Assembly: GCA_027295645.1 (NCBI GenBank)
Contig: JAPUKM010000103.1
Location: 1-6,272, forward strand
Reading direction: 5' to 3'
Source of the DNA: Chloroflexota bacterium
GTDB lineage: Bacteria; Chloroflexota; Dehalococcoidia; Lucifugimonadales; JAPUKM01
DNA: 6,272 nucleotides
Made by a program: the position numbers and the translations under genes
Notes under the pieces: model-generated
Databases searched by the model: none
The model's input: only the letters and a program-made list of their open reading frames with translations
Told to the model about the DNA's origin: nothing
In this document: positions 5,885 to 6,272 of the stretch, piece by piece
Position numbering within the stretch: position 1 is the stretch's first letter
Layout of the letters: each line of letters begins with the position of its first letter

Positions 5885-6272
5885 CTACTGGCCGTCCTGG
5901 CGGGTCAGGGCGTAGGCGATCTTGTCGCGGGCAGATAGTGCCGATACGTCCGGGGCAGAGCGTATGGGGGCACCGGTGGGCACCCGCTGCTCCGCAAGCT
6001 GCGCCTCCAGGTTGCTGCGGATGCGCTCGACCATACCCCTGGCCTGGGCGAGGGATGCCTCGACCTCCTCGGGGGTGGCGCCGATGACCAGCTCCGCCGG
6101 GATCTCCGGCGCCGCTGTCAGGAGCGCCTCCCGGTAGCGGGCCGTCGCTGAGGTGAGCTGGTGGCGGAGGGCGTCCACCTCCGTGTCCCGCTGTGCCAGG
6201 ACGGCCCTGGCCTCCGCCAGTTCCACCTGGAGGTCAGCGGTGGATGGCTCTACAGGCTCCGCGGGTTGGGCC
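5885..6272 (-). CDS. Hypothetical Ala/Glu-rich coiled-coil protein, partial (C-terminal part)
   Basis: I do not recognise this protein. The frame is open from the right edge to a TAG stop at 5885-5887, giving about 128 visible residues. The first part is Pro/Glu-rich (AQPAEPVEPS). A helical, probably coiled-coil stretch follows (LAEARAVLAQRDTEVDALRHQL), then a more conserved-looking part: YREALLTAAPEIPAEL, IGATPEEVEASLAQARGMVE, a Pro/Gly linker and the end SALSARDKIAYALTRQDGQ. A GTG at 6224-6226 could start a 113-residue version, but no Shine-Dalgarno precedes it and coding character continues upstream, so the true start is probably outside the window. Codon use is typical of a real GC-rich gene. 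The gene converges on recX. The layout of coiled coil, EALL...APEIPAEL, and a short C-terminal helix vaguely recalls phage scaffold or structural proteins, but this is only an impression. No signal peptide or membrane segment is visible in this part. Confidence 0.65.
   Translation of the reverse strand, partial: AQPAEPVEPSTADLQVELAEARAVLAQRDTEVDALRHQLTSATARYREALLTAAPEIPAELVIGATPEEVEASLAQARGMVERIRSNLEAQLAEQRVPTGAPIRSAPDVSALSARDKIAYALTRQDGQ

Noticed and set aside
5797..6087. A + strand frame of 96 codons opposite the partial - strand protein.
   Set aside because: It is low-complexity (Pro/Gly/Arg), overlaps the recX end and the hairpin, and lacks helical or domain patterning, whereas the - strand frame looks like a real protein.
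1..6272. CRISPR array, tRNA or rRNA genes, insertion sequences, toxin-antitoxin or defence genes.
   Set aside because: I saw no regularly spaced repeats, no tRNA cloverleaf pattern in the spacers, and no transposase or effector motifs. The spacers are at most 99 bp.

Overview
The window is a high-GC bacterial chromosomal segment that is almost entirely coding, with spacers of 60-99 bp. It carries conserved housekeeping genes: the 3' end of gltB, complete gltD, nadE, recA and recX on the + strand, and on the - strand the C-terminal part of an unrecognised alanine-rich protein that runs off the right edge. The protein flavour (plant/actinobacterial-style GltD, two-domain NadE, RecA with an acidic tail) and the GC-rich codon use would fit a Chloroflexota-type (Dehalococcoidia/SAR202-like) bacterium. 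That is an impression from memory, not a demonstrated assignment.

Layout: (1) 2-2285, gltB and gltD overlap by 8 bp (ATGGGTAA) and encode the two glutamate synthase subunits. (2) 2286-2375, a 90-bp spacer with a weak promoter candidate. (3) 2376-4109, glutamine-dependent NAD+ synthetase. (4) 4110-4208, a 99-bp spacer holding the recA promoter region, with a perfect TTGACA hexamer but no recognisable SOS box. (5) 4209-5264, recA, taken from an internal ATG with a good Shine-Dalgarno rather than from a longer TTG-initiated frame. (6) 5290-5312, a strong intrinsic terminator between recA and recX. (7) 5345-5824, recX. (8) 5825-5884, a convergent spacer dominated by a long GC-rich hairpin. (9) 5885-6272 on the - strand, the partial hypothetical protein.

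How the genes work together: GltB/GltD convert glutamine and 2-oxoglutarate to two glutamates using reduced pyridine nucleotide. NadE uses glutamine as ammonia donor for the last step of NAD+ synthesis. These first genes therefore share glutamine chemistry and a link to NAD(P). RecA is the recombinase for repair and RecX is its modulator. The terminator between them suggests that RecX is made at a lower level by read-through, as known in E. coli.

I see no CRISPR array, tRNA, rRNA, insertion sequence or evident new system. The items most worth a second look are the recA-terminator-recX arrangement, a RecA Walker A loop with alanine in place of the usual proline, the hairpin between the convergent genes, and the unidentified - strand protein.
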